Below are positions 1 to 9,500 of a DNA stretch of 23,488 nt, in pieces. The stretch spans positions 1 through 23,488 of IMG/VR virus record IMGVR_UViG_3300009184_002579. One strand, written 5' to 3'. Made by a program: the position numbers and the translations under genes. Each line of letters begins with the position of its first letter. Positions within the stretch are counted from its first letter, which is position 1. Source of the DNA: a virus. The notes under the pieces are model-generated. The model was not told the DNA's origin. It made no database searches and worked only from the letters and a program-made list of their open reading frames with translations.

Positions 1-31
1 AACTTTTAGATATTTTGATATAGGATAACAC

Positions 32-760
32 ATGGCACTAACAATTGGCACTGGACTCACCATAGGTGGTGGTATCACATTTGAAGCGATATTTCCACCG
101 CCCACACCTTTGCCGGCAGCGTTGAATCTTGATGCTGGCAATCCTGCAAGTTATCCAGGCACTGGATCTACTTGGACTGACACAGTAGGAGGAATGGTAT
201 TTACTCTTGTTAACGGGCCAACATATAGCAGTGATAACGGTGGGTATATACAGTTTAACCCTGGTGCCGGGCAGTATGGATATAGTGGCACAAACTTGGG
301 CACCTTGACCAACTGGTCAATCGAAGCCTGGCACTACTATGATGGCACCAATACCCCTAGTGGACCCAACATATTCACAGAATTCTCATACGCTGGTGGC
401 ACTATCAATCTTGGATTGGGTTCCAACAGCGGTGCTGCTGATTTACAGACTTGGTGGTATGGTGCGGGATTTCAAACCACTGCGCCATACACATTAACAC
501 CGGGCAACTGGTATCAGATTGTGGGCACATTTGATGGCACTACTCTCAACTTATATGTAAACAACACCCAGGTAGAAACTGCCAATGCGCCGCCAGGTGG
601 CGCTGCCAATCCTGCAATTGGATATGGGTTAATGACCCGCTGGGATCCAGGTGGTTTCTGGGGAGGCCGATTGGCTATTGTTCGTGTGTATGATACGGAT
701 ATCGGTGCCGCCGGGGTTGAACAAAACTGGAACGCTGATCGAGCCAGATTTGGTCTTTAG
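32..760 (+). CDS. LamG-like (concanavalin A-fold) virion-associated protein
   Basis: Predicted 242-aa beta-rich protein. After a short N-terminal stretch rich in Gly and Pro (residues 1-30), the rest has the pattern of a laminin-G/concanavalin A-like jellyroll: an early LNLDAGNP segment, WSIEAWHYY near the middle, then a WYQIVGTFDGTTLNLYVNN strand pair, and a closing LAIVRVYD strand. Such domains bind carbohydrate and are common in phage fibres and decoration proteins, so a role in surface adhesion is plausible; no catalytic residues are evident. The ATG has an AGGA seven bases upstream. Start MALTIG resembles the start of the fibre protein at 15241 (MALTVV), which hints at a shared short N-terminal segment. 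Its stop codon overlaps the stop of the convergent minus-strand gene. Fold assignment is by sequence pattern only. Confidence 0.75.
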   Translation: MALTIGTGLTIGGGITFEAIFPPPTPLPAALNLDAGNPASYPGTGSTWTDTVGGMVFTLVNGPTYSSDNGGYIQFNPGAGQYGYSGTNLGTLTNWSIEAWHYYDGTNTPSGPNIFTEFSYAGGTINLGLGSNSGAADLQTWWYGAGFQTTAPYTLTPGNWYQIVGTFDGTTLNLYVNNTQVETANAPPGGAANPAIGYGLMTRWDPGGFWGGRLAIVRVYDTDIGAAGVEQNWNADRARFGL

Positions 761-1908
761 ATCTTAAAGAAGCCCAAGAATTTGTGCATCTTGTTGATCA
801 CACTATCCCAGTCGCCCATCCGAGGTTGACGATACAGTCTAGCACTGGGATACCAAGGTGAATCTTCACGCCGGAGCAACCAACGCCAGCAGTTACCATA
901 AGCATTCAGCGGAATCCAAACAGGACGACCCATGGCTCCGGCCAAATGTGCGTTGGCAGTATCCACTGATATCACAAGATCCAAGTGATGCATGAGTCCT
1001 GCGGTATCTGAAAAATCATTGATGGTGCCTGGAAAACATTCTGCACCAGCAGCAGTGATCACAGCAATTTCTTCGTCTGTAGCATCCATCTGCAAGTTGA
1101 TCCATTGATGTTCGGGATTGCGGCGTATGAGTTCTGCTATCTTCTCTACTGGTATGCTTTTGTGAATGTGAATCCAAGAGTCTTTTCGGCCACTCCAACA
1201 CACCCCGATCCTCATGCGTTTTTTGGCACCCAGTCGATCTGCCCACTCTTGTGCTTTGGCAGGAGTAGCAGCAATATATTGCAGATTGTGTGTGAGATTA
1301 TCCAAGGTTGTCCCGATGATCCGTGGAACACTCATCATAGGAATCCAGTAATCGTATTCACCAAGTTCCTCACCAGGGCCGTAGATGCCGATCACATTGC
1401 CAGACGGCGTGGGAAATAATGGTTTCACTCCAGAACTCAGCACCAATTTGACTCGGGCACCAGCAGCATTGAGATTGGCTATAAATCGCAGGAACTGGAT
1501 CTGATCTCCTAGACCTTGTTCACCAACTAATAAAATTGTTTTACCTTTGGGATCTTCGCCTTGCCATTCGGGTTTGGGTAGGGTAGGTTTGGCTCCGGCT
1601 AGATGCTCATAGCGCCATCTTGCTTCGTAGTATTTCCATCCAGGTGTATAATCGCCTTTGAGCAAATAAGCCACTGCTAGATTGAATTCCGCAGTGACAT
1701 TTTTTGGTTCAATGTCGCATGAAGCATGCAGGAATGGGATAGCTCGTTCAGGATAGCCCATTTCTCTTAACACATTGCCGTAGTTGTTAAATGCAGCAGG
1801 GTTATTGAAATCTTCTCCAAATACCTGTGCATAGCACTTCAATGCCAGTTCTGGATGATGTTCGGCTCGATGTCGATTGCCTTGTTCGATAAGATCGTTA
1901 GTGTTCAT
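757..1908 (-). CDS. TPR protein with GT9-like glycosyltransferase domain
   Basis: 383-aa protein. Residues about 4-105 form roughly three tetratricopeptide repeats (for example NPAAFNNYGNVLREMGYPER and the following repeat). Residues about 124-375 look like the two-Rossmann fold of ADP-heptose:LPS heptosyltransferase (GT9) relatives: a glycine-rich VGEQGLGDQIQFLRF loop near residue 128 and a C-terminal SVDTANAHLAGAMGRPVW segment near residue 314, which in GT9 enzymes lies at the nucleotide-sugar site. TPR-GT9 fusions occur in bacteria and in large environmental phages. A sugar-transfer role on phage or host glycans is inferred; donor and acceptor are unknown. It is the only minus-strand gene in the left 20 kb, so it is transcribed against its neighbours. 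No clear Shine-Dalgarno is seen. A one-mismatch late-promoter octamer, CTTAAATA (1921-1914), lies five bases before the ATG. Confidence 0.85.
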   Translation of the reverse strand: MNTNDLIEQGNRHRAEHHPELALKCYAQVFGEDFNNPAAFNNYGNVLREMGYPERAIPFLHASCDIEPKNVTAEFNLAVAYLLKGDYTPGWKYYEARWRYEHLAGAKPTLPKPEWQGEDPKGKTILLVGEQGLGDQIQFLRFIANLNAAGARVKLVLSSGVKPLFPTPSGNVIGIYGPGEELGEYDYWIPMMSVPRIIGTTLDNLTHNLQYIAATPAKAQEWADRLGAKKRMRIGVCWSGRKDSWIHIHKSIPVEKIAELIRRNPEHQWINLQMDATDEEIAVITAAGAECFPGTINDFSDTAGLMHHLDLVISVDTANAHLAGAMGRPVWIPLNAYGNCWRWLLRREDSPWYPSARLYRQPRMGDWDSVINKMHKFLGFFKI

Positions 1909-1956
1909 ATGGATATTTAAGAACCTTGTGCATGGGTCCTAAAATAACTGGTTGTC

Positions 1957-1964
1957 CATAAATA
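1957..1964 (+). promoter_or_regulatory. T4-type late promoter octamer CATAAATA
   Basis: Exact match to NATAAATA, the late -10 octamer known from T4 (TATAAATA) and T4-like cyanophages. It lies in the intergenic gap 89 bases before the ATG at 2053. No -35 element is needed at such promoters, because the sliding clamp and gp55-type sigma factor act there. Expected start of transcription is about 1970. Confidence 0.6.
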
Positions 1965-2052
1965 AGTGTTGTACGCAATCCTGCGTCTTATGCGGTTTAA
2001 CCCGCCGCGTAGAAGCTAGAACCTTCATCGGACTTCTTTAAGGAGAAAACAA
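1965..2052 (+). promoter_or_regulatory. Structured 5' leader with strong ribosome site
   Basis: The leader between the late promoter and the ATG contains three short potential hairpins: ACGCA/TGCGT (1973-1977 with 1982-1986), GCGG/CCGC (1992-1995 with 2002-2005) and GAAG/CTTC (2012-2015 with 2023-2026). It ends in AAGGAG (2040-2045), eight bases before the ATG. This arrangement fits mRNA stabilisation and high translation. Individual stems are short, so the structure is tentative. Confidence 0.4.
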
Positions 2053-2877
2053 ATGGGACGTCCTCTAAAAATACAGAAATACAGTTATAATACTGGCGTT
2101 GGTAGCCCCGGCGCAAACACACCCGTGGATCTTGCTTATCCACCATTCAGCGCACTTGATGTGCCTGTTTACAATGCACCTACACAGACACTGAATGCAG
2201 CCCAATTTGTAGGCGTGGTAGGCGGATCGCCCCCTACCAGCCAACCTAGCGCCACATACCCTGTGGTCACAGCATTTGTGAATATCACACTGGCCAATGG
2301 TTCATCTACTTTTGCGCTTGCTGGATCATATGCAGGCCGTATCATCCGCCAAAAAGGCAGCCACAAATATCTAGTGGTGTACACAGGCGGAACCACTGCT
2401 GCTACCGATTTAATTGTTGGTCAAGCGTATCAGATTGTTGCTCTTGGTAACACCAACTGGCAATCAGTAGGTACCGGAACAGGTACAGTTTCAGCCGGTG
2501 ATATCTTCACTGCCACAGCGGTCGGCTCCGGCAGCGGTACTGCATATCCAGTTGGCGTATGTGTATTGACCAATGATACCACACCAGCAACAGGTCTCAT
2601 GGCTATCGGTTACGAATCAGGCGACAGTGCAGCAGCCACAGCCAGTAACCTTACCAACAAGTGGGTGCGTGACTGGGCCGGAACAACTGGAGACTACAGC
2701 AACAATAATCTTGGTGAAGTTGAATACACTAGTGAGCTTTACTATGTTGCCAACTTCTTCACAGACGAAGGCGGTGTTGCACAGTCAGGTCTGGAAGTAG
2801 ATACTGCTACAGAATCTGTTGCAGGAGCACCAGCAGGATACATTCCGCTAGCAGTTATCAACAACGCAACTTCTTAA
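2053..2877 (+). CDS. Probable abundant virion structural protein, unknown fold
   Basis: 274-aa protein that I cannot place in a named family. It is rich in Gly, Ala, Thr and Ser, has no signal peptide or membrane segment, and has almost no charged helical sequence, which is typical of beta-rich virion proteins. Residues about 120-158 contain a VGQAYQIVALGNTNWQSVGT-type segment ending in a GSGSGTA run. This is a small mobile module seen in many phage head and tail proteins. The gene is transcribed alone: late promoter and structured leader upstream, excellent AGGAG site, and a strong intrinsic terminator just after the stop. That set of signals suggests high late expression, as for a capsid decoration or tail protein. 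Which virion part it belongs to is not decided by the sequence. Confidence 0.7.
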   Translation: MGRPLKIQKYSYNTGVGSPGANTPVDLAYPPFSALDVPVYNAPTQTLNAAQFVGVVGGSPPTSQPSATYPVVTAFVNITLANGSSTFALAGSYAGRIIRQKGSHKYLVVYTGGTTAATDLIVGQAYQIVALGNTNWQSVGTGTGTVSAGDIFTATAVGSGSGTAYPVGVCVLTNDTTPATGLMAIGYESGDSAAATASNLTNKWVRDWAGTTGDYSNNNLGEVEYTSELYYVANFFTDEGGVAQSGLEVDTATESVAGAPAGYIPLAVINNATS

Positions 2878-2892
2878 AGTTTAGCCACTCTG

Positions 2893-2925
2893 AATCCTCT
2901 CAGCTACATACTGAGAGGATTTTTT
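2893..2925 (+). terminator. Intrinsic terminator whose U-tract abuts the next ATG
   Basis: An 11-bp perfect stem (2893-2903 with 2911-2921), a 7-base loop CTACATA, and a run of six T (2920-2925). The next start codon begins at 2926. The right arm carries AGAGGA (2914-2919), six bases before that ATG, so one element can act both as terminator and as a masked ribosome site. Confidence 0.85.
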
Positions 2926-3513
2926 ATGACCGTGGCATTCGTATTGGGCAATGGACAAAGCCGAGCAAGCATAGATCTAGTACAACTCAAGCAACTGGGT
3001 CCTATCTACGGCTGCAATGGCTTGTATCGAGATTGGGAATCAGACTGTCTTGTGGCCACAGATCGACCCATTGCAGAAGCCATCCAACGGTCAGGTTACA
3101 GTAAAAAAAACAGATTCTACACAAGAAAACCTTTGTCTGATATGGGTGCTCAAGTGGTTCCTAGAAAATATCATGGCAACAGTTCGGGTCCTATTGCCTG
3201 TGCATTGGCAGCCATAGACAACTATACTCGTATCTATATGTTGGGATTTGATATGGGACCTAGTCCTAGCATGAGATTTAACAATGTATATGCTGGTACA
3301 GAATTCTACAAAGCGCCAGATGCAGCACCTACATTTACAGGAAATTGGATACGGCAACTGATAACCATAGCCGGAGATTTTCCAACGGTTCAATTTATCC
3401 GTGTTTGCGGGCCCACTAGCGCCGAGATCAAAGAGTTCAAGAATATTCAAAACTTTGAAACCATAGACATCAAACTGTTCCGCCATCGCTTAGATACCAA
3501 CGACGGGATTTGA
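2926..3513 (+). CDS. DUF115/GT42-like Rossmann-fold protein
   Basis: 195-aa protein. It starts with a beta strand followed by GNGQS (residues 8-12), then GCN (29-31), LVATD (42-46), SSGPIACALA (86-95) and YMLGFDMG (104-111). This order of motifs (GNGPS, CN, SG with a small-residue helix, then a strand ending in G-D) is that of the DUF115 family and of CstII-type GT42 sialyltransferases, which bind a nucleotide sugar at these loops. I infer a small glycosyltransferase-like or nucleotide-sugar-binding enzyme. No catalytic His can be assigned with confidence. It is about 60-100 residues shorter than bacterial GT42 enzymes. The ATG sits directly after a terminator hairpin, so expression should depend on readthrough or on other transcripts. 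It precedes the giant fibre gene, which makes fibre or host-surface sugar work plausible. Confidence 0.6.
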   Translation: MTVAFVLGNGQSRASIDLVQLKQLGPIYGCNGLYRDWESDCLVATDRPIAEAIQRSGYSKKNRFYTRKPLSDMGAQVVPRKYHGNSSGPIACALAAIDNYTRIYMLGFDMGPSPSMRFNNVYAGTEFYKAPDAAPTFTGNWIRQLITIAGDFPTVQFIRVCGPTSAEIKEFKNIQNFETIDIKLFRHRLDTNDGI

Positions 3514-3539
3514 GCCAAATACGTTAGAGATCTGAATCT

Positions 3540-3547
3540 GGTAAATA
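3540..3547 (+). promoter_or_regulatory. Weak late-promoter-like octamer GGTAAATA
   Basis: One mismatch from NATAAATA in the 52-base gap before the giant fibre gene, with 18 bases between the octamer and the ATG at 3566. It could start a short-leader late transcript. No clear Shine-Dalgarno is present in this gap. Confidence 0.3.
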
Positions 3548-3565
3548 CAGCCAGAGACTCTACAA

Positions 3566-6500
3566 ATGACACAATATACCATTGATATTGGCGCGGTTCC
3601 AGACGACGGGCAAGGCGATCCGTTAAGAACTTCGTTCAATTACACCAATTTAAACTTTGATCAGATTTTTGCTGCTGGTCCGGTGCTGAGTAATGTGGCC
3701 ATTGCCAACAATACCATCCGCACGATTACCAGCAATGGCAACTTGATCCTGGCACCCAATGGTATTGGTCAGATACAACTCAGTGCCGCTACTGTGCCAG
3801 TCCAGGATAATGTATATGATCTAGGTAGTCCCACAGCACGATTCAATTCTATCTATGTGGGCAGCGGCGGATTGAATATACCCAGTATCAGTCTCACTGG
3901 TAATCTCACTGCTAACAACATCTTCTCCACTGGCTTCATGTCATCTGCTGGCAATGTTGTTAGTGGTGATACTGTATCAGGTACTACTTTATTGGTTTCA
4001 AGTGCCACAGTATATGGAAACTTGGCCACAGTCAATGTCAATGCCACAGGAAATGTAACTGCCAGTTACCTTATCGGTAATGGTAGCCAGATCACAGGCA
4101 TTCCAGCCGGTGCACAGGGTGTACAAGGTATCCAGGGTGTACAAGGAACACAAGGCATTTTAGGCGTAACTGGTTCTCAAGGTATAACCGGAACTCAAGG
4201 TATCCAGGGTGTGCAAGGAACATTTGGTACCCAAGGTGCAATAGGCACACAAGGCGTGCAAGGCACCCAAGGTACTCAAGGAACACAGGGTATAACTGGT
4301 ATCCAAGGCGAAATTGGTACTCAGGGTGCAACCGGAACTCAAGGTATACAAGGGGTACAAGGATCAATTGGTACTCAAGGTGTTCAAGGCATCACCGGTG
4401 TTCAAGGAACACAAGGTATCCAAGGTATCCAAGGTAGACAAGGTATCACCGGCGCCCAAGGTACGCAGGGCATCCAGGGTATTGTTGGTACCCAAGGTGT
4501 GCAAGGTATCCAAGGTATAACCGGAGTACAGGGTACGCAAGGCATTCAAGGTATACAAGGCATAACAGGTGCTCAAGGCATACAGGGTGTTCAAGGTACT
4601 GTTGGTACCCAAGGTGTGCAAGGATCAATTGGTACCCAGGGTGTTACTGGAGCACAAGGTATCCAAGGGGTACAAGGAGAAATTGGTACTCAAGGAACAC
4701 AAGGCATCCAAGGTATTTTTGGTACTCAAGGCGTACAAGGACTTGGAGATCGATATGCTACAACCAGTAGCACTAGTTTAACAATCAGCAATGCAACCAA
4801 GAGCCTGACCGTTGGAACAGGGTTGAATTATAGTGCTGGACAAACCACAATCATTGCGTATGATGGTTCCAACTACATGCAAGGTGTATGTGCATCCTAT
4901 GACTCTGGTACAGGCGCATTGGTTGTAAATGTTACTGTTTCAGTAGGCGGCCCTGGGCCTTATACTAGTTGGCAAGTAAATCTTGCGGGTGTTGAAGGCC
5001 CTGTGGGAGCACAAGGCGTACAGGGCACACAAGGCGTACAGGGCACACAAGGCGTACAAGGTACTCAAGGCATCCAAGGTGAAATTGGCACACAAGGTAT
5101 TCAAGGTACGCAGGGTATCCAGGGTGATACTGGTGCCCAAGGAACACAAGGTATACAAGGCGAAACCGGCGCCCAAGGCACACAAGGTATTCAAGGAGAA
5201 ATTGGTACACAAGGCGAAACAGGTGCTCAAGGCACACAAGGAGAAACCGGTACTCAAGGCACACAAGGTACACAAGGCATTCAGGGTGAAACAGGAACAC
5301 AAGGTGAAACAGGTACTCAAGGTACTCAAGGAACACAAGGTATTCAAGGAATCCAAGGCATTCAAGGAATCCAAGGCATTCAAGGAGTAACTGGATCACA
5401 AGGTACTACCGGTACTCAGGGCATCCAGGGAACACAGGGATTAACCGGTACACAAGGTGAAACTGGCACACAAGGTATTGTTGGTGCTCAAGGTACTCAA
5501 GGTATTCAAGGAGTCATTGGCTCACAGGGTATAACCGGAGCACAGGGTATACAAGGTGTACAAGGTGCTATTGGTTCTCAAGGTAGCATCGGCACCCAAG
5601 GAGAGATTGGATCTCAAGGCGTACAAGGTACTCAGGGCATACAAGGCACACAGGGTGTACAAGGTACTCAGGGCGTGCAAGGCACACAGGGTGTACAAGG
5701 TACGCAGGGTATACAAGGTACACAAGGCACTCAAGGTACTCAAGGCATCCAGGGAGAAATTGGTGCTCAAGGTACGCAAGGAACTCAAGGTATCCAAGGC
5801 ACTCAAGGTATCCAAGGTACTCAAGGCGTACAAGGCACTCAAGGTATCCAGGGCGAAACTGGCACTCAAGGTACACAAGGTATACAAGGCGTTACGGGCG
5901 CACAAGGCACACAAGGCACACAAGGTATCCAAGGTGTGCAAGGAGCAATTGGAGCACAAGGTACCCAAGGTACGCAAGGCACCCAGGGTACACAAGGTAC
6001 ACAAGGTATTCAGGGCATCCAGGGTACGCAAGGCGTACAAGGTACACAAGGTACTCAAGGTATCCAAGGTACTCAAGGCGTACAAGGCACCCAGGGTACA
6101 CAAGGTACACAAGGCATCCAAGGTATTCAAGGTCCTGGCAATATTATTGAGGCCACTAACAATACTAGTACCACCACATTGTATCCAGTGATGGTAGGTG
6201 CTGCGGGTAGCGGTCAACTGGCTAATGTTACAACAGGTGGATTTGCATTCAACGCGGCTACCAATGCACTAAGTGTCACAGGTAATATCACTGGCAACTA
6301 CATTTTAGGTAATGGTGCATGTTTAACTGGTGTAATCACATCCGTGGCCAACATCAACAATGGCACAAGTAATATCACTGTGGTAAGTTCTGGTGGCAAT
6401 ATCACTGTGGGTATTGGTGGAACATCAAATGTTATTGTATGGGCTACCACAGGTGAATACATTACTGGAGTATTATCAGTATCGGGCGACATCACCAGCA

Positions 6501-9500
6501 GCAACATATCCACAGCCGGCAATGTAGTATCCAACAATGTCATGGCTACCACGATTGTGAATACAGCCAGCTTTACTGGTGGCCAAGTAAGTGTCACAGG
6601 CAACATCACCGCCGGCAACTTAACTATCTTTAGCGGACCATTTTCGGGTAATATTTCTGCTTCCGGTGTAATAAGTTCGCAGGGTAATATACTAACTGGT
6701 AGTAATATTAGTGCAACTGCTAATATCACCGGTGGTAACATATTAGCTGGTTCGGGTGTGATCACCACAACTGGAAATATCACTGGCGGTAATATTAGCA
6801 CCAGCGGTAATATATTAGGTGGTGGCTCCGGCACCCAAATCAGCACTGGCGGTAATGTTAATGGCGCAGTATTTAACGGTAATGTAAATTTCAGTACTGG
6901 CACAGTGTCGGGCAGTGGTAACATTACCGGTGGAAATATTGCAGTATCAGGAGTGCTGTTATCCACCAATACAGTTTCGGCAACTGGCAATGTTATCGGC
7001 GGCAACATCACTACTGCTGGAAATGTTGTTACCACAAACACAGTTATAGCCGAAGATATCCGAGTTGGCACAGGTATAACTCGTGGCAACATAAGTGCCT
7101 ATGGTAATATCACCGGCGGCAATATATCAACAGCCGGCAATGTGACAGGTGCTAATCTGGTAGCAACCATACTCAGTGCCACAGGCAATGTCACAGCCAA
7201 CAATGGCATGTTCACCAACATTGTGAATGTGGCCAGTCATACTGGTGCTGTAGTTTCAGTATCTGGCAACATCACTGGCGGTAATATATCAACAGCCGGC
7301 AATGTAAATGGTGCTAATCTGGTAGCAACCACACTCAGTGCCACAGGTAATATTTTAGGTGGAAATCTCAGCCTCAGTGGCACCACTATCAGCACAACTT
7401 ACAACACAGGTGCTGCGGTTATATCTGGTGGTATGGGACTGGCTGGAAATCTAAACATGTTCAGCACAGCACAGATACACATGGGCGAAGATATCAGCCC
7501 TGTGAATTTTTCTGCTGCCAAGATCCAGGTAACCAGCAATGTCAACAGTTACAGCCAGGTACTAGGATACAATGTAAATCCAGGTGCATCCGCCAGCACA
7601 GATTTTGTGGCCACTGCCAACAATGGTGATGACGCTACTTTCTACATTGACATGGGTATCAATAGTAACAACTATAGTGATGCCAGTTACACAGCATTTG
7701 GTGCCAATGATGGATACTTGTATATCAATGGTGGCAATCTGGGTATAGCCACACAGAGCGCAGGCAAGAATGTAAGAATATACACCGGCAATACTCTGTC
7801 GGGCAATCTTCGGGCCGAGTTCTGGGATTCAGGTGCTAACATCACTGGATTGTTATCAGCCAGCGGTAATGTCACTGGCGCTAATGTCAACACAGGTGGA
7901 TTGATCAGTGCCACAGGTAATGTCACCGGCGCCAATGTCAACACAGGTGGATTGATCAGTGCCACAGGTAACATAACCGGCGCAAACATCAACACCAACA
8001 ACATAGTAGGCACTAGTGTCACAATTACCAGCACTGGTGCGTTGAATCTTGCACCAAGTGGCAACATAGTATTGACTGCCAACACATACATCAACAATCT
8101 TGCTATGCCTGTGCAAGATTATGATGCAGCCACCAAACTATATGTTGATAACTTTGCCACAACTGGACTTACATTCCATGAACAAGTTTACGCAGCCACC
8201 AACACCACACTAGAAACTGCTACCAGTGGTACCATAACCTATGCTCAACCTAATGGTGCTGGCAACGGTGTAGGTGCCACACTTACCACATCCGGAACAT
8301 TCTACCTAATTGATACAGCCAACATCCAGACAGTGGGCACTCGTGTGTTGGTTCAAAATCAAGCCAATGGTGTACAAAACGGTATCTATACCTATGCCAA
8401 CACCACTGCTATCGTTCGTTCCACAGATGCTGACCAATATGGGTCAGATAGCACAGAAGCCATCAGTATCAATGATTACTTTTTTGTAACCAATGGTAAT
8501 GTCAACGCCGGTGCTGCTTTTGTAGTAAGTGCGCCTGCAGGAACAATCACATTTGGTACCAGTAACATACAGTTTTCAGAATTCAGCAGAAGTCAAGTTT
8601 ATAGTGCTAACACCGCTGCTGGTATAAGTCTAACTGGTACCGTATTCAGTGCCAAGGTTGACAACACAACCACTGCATTTGATGGTGGCGGTAATATCAC
8701 GGTCAAAGCAGGTGCAGTTCTTACCACACCTAACATTGGTGCTGCTACAGGTACAAGTTTAACTACAACTGGAAATATCCAAGGCAGTTATATCCTTGGT
8801 AACGGATCACTACTCACCGGCATTGATTCTGCTGCTATATCAAATGGTACCAGCAATGTAAGAGTATTCAACAACAGCAATGTCACAGTCAGTGTAGCAT
8901 CTAATTCCAACATAGCCACTTTTGCCACAAATGGATTGTCAGTTACAGGACTAATAACCAGCACAGGCAATATACAAGGCAGCAACTTGGTCACAGGCGG
9001 ATCGGCTAGTGTCACTGGGAATTTGGTCGCCAACAATGGTATGTTTACCAACATTGTTAATGTGGCCAGTTTCACCGGTGGGTTGGTAAGTGTAACAGGT
9101 AATGTCACTGCCAACAATGGTATATTCACTAACATAGTAAATGTGGCTAGTTTCACTGGTGGGTTAGTAAGTATAACAGGTAATATCACTGCCAATAATG
9201 GCATGTTTACCAACATCGTAAATGTGGCTAGTTTTACCGGCGGAGTAGTATCAGTTTCGGGTAATGTTACTGGTGCCAATATCAACACTGGTGGTCTTAT
9301 CACAGCAGTTGGCAATGTCCAGGCTGCTGGTTATACCTATGCTAATGGTGATCCGGTCGCAGGATCTGGACCTCAAGGTACCACAGGTGCTCAAGGCACA
9401 ATCGGAGCTCAAGGCATACAAGGTATACAGGGTATTTTTGGTACACAAGGCATAACTGGCGCTCAAGGCACACAAGGTACTCAAGGCATCCAAGGTACTC

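Noticed and set aside
1105-1419. Plus-strand open frame opposite the GT9-like gene
   Set aside because: It is antisense to a well-supported protein, has no ribosome site and shows no recognisable domain.
1909-2052. Possible tRNA or small RNA in the gap before 2053
   Set aside because: The short stems do not form a cloverleaf and the segment is better explained as promoter plus leader.
3105-3111. Canonical -1 slippery heptamer AAAAAAC in frame inside the GT42-like gene
   Set aside because: The -1 frame stops after about ten codons, no downstream structure is evident, and the zero frame gives a complete protein. Probably a chance A-run.
4109-6139. CRISPR-like appearance of regular short repeats
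   Set aside because: The repeats are 9-18 bases, in frame, with no conserved repeat/unique spacer structure. They encode collagen triplets.
4092-6217. Many long open frames on the minus strand and in other plus frames over the collagen stretches
   Set aside because: Their Leu/Thr/Cys-Leu or Lys-Val-rich repeats are simple out-of-frame readings of Gly-X-Gln codons. They lack ribosome sites and vanish outside the repeats.
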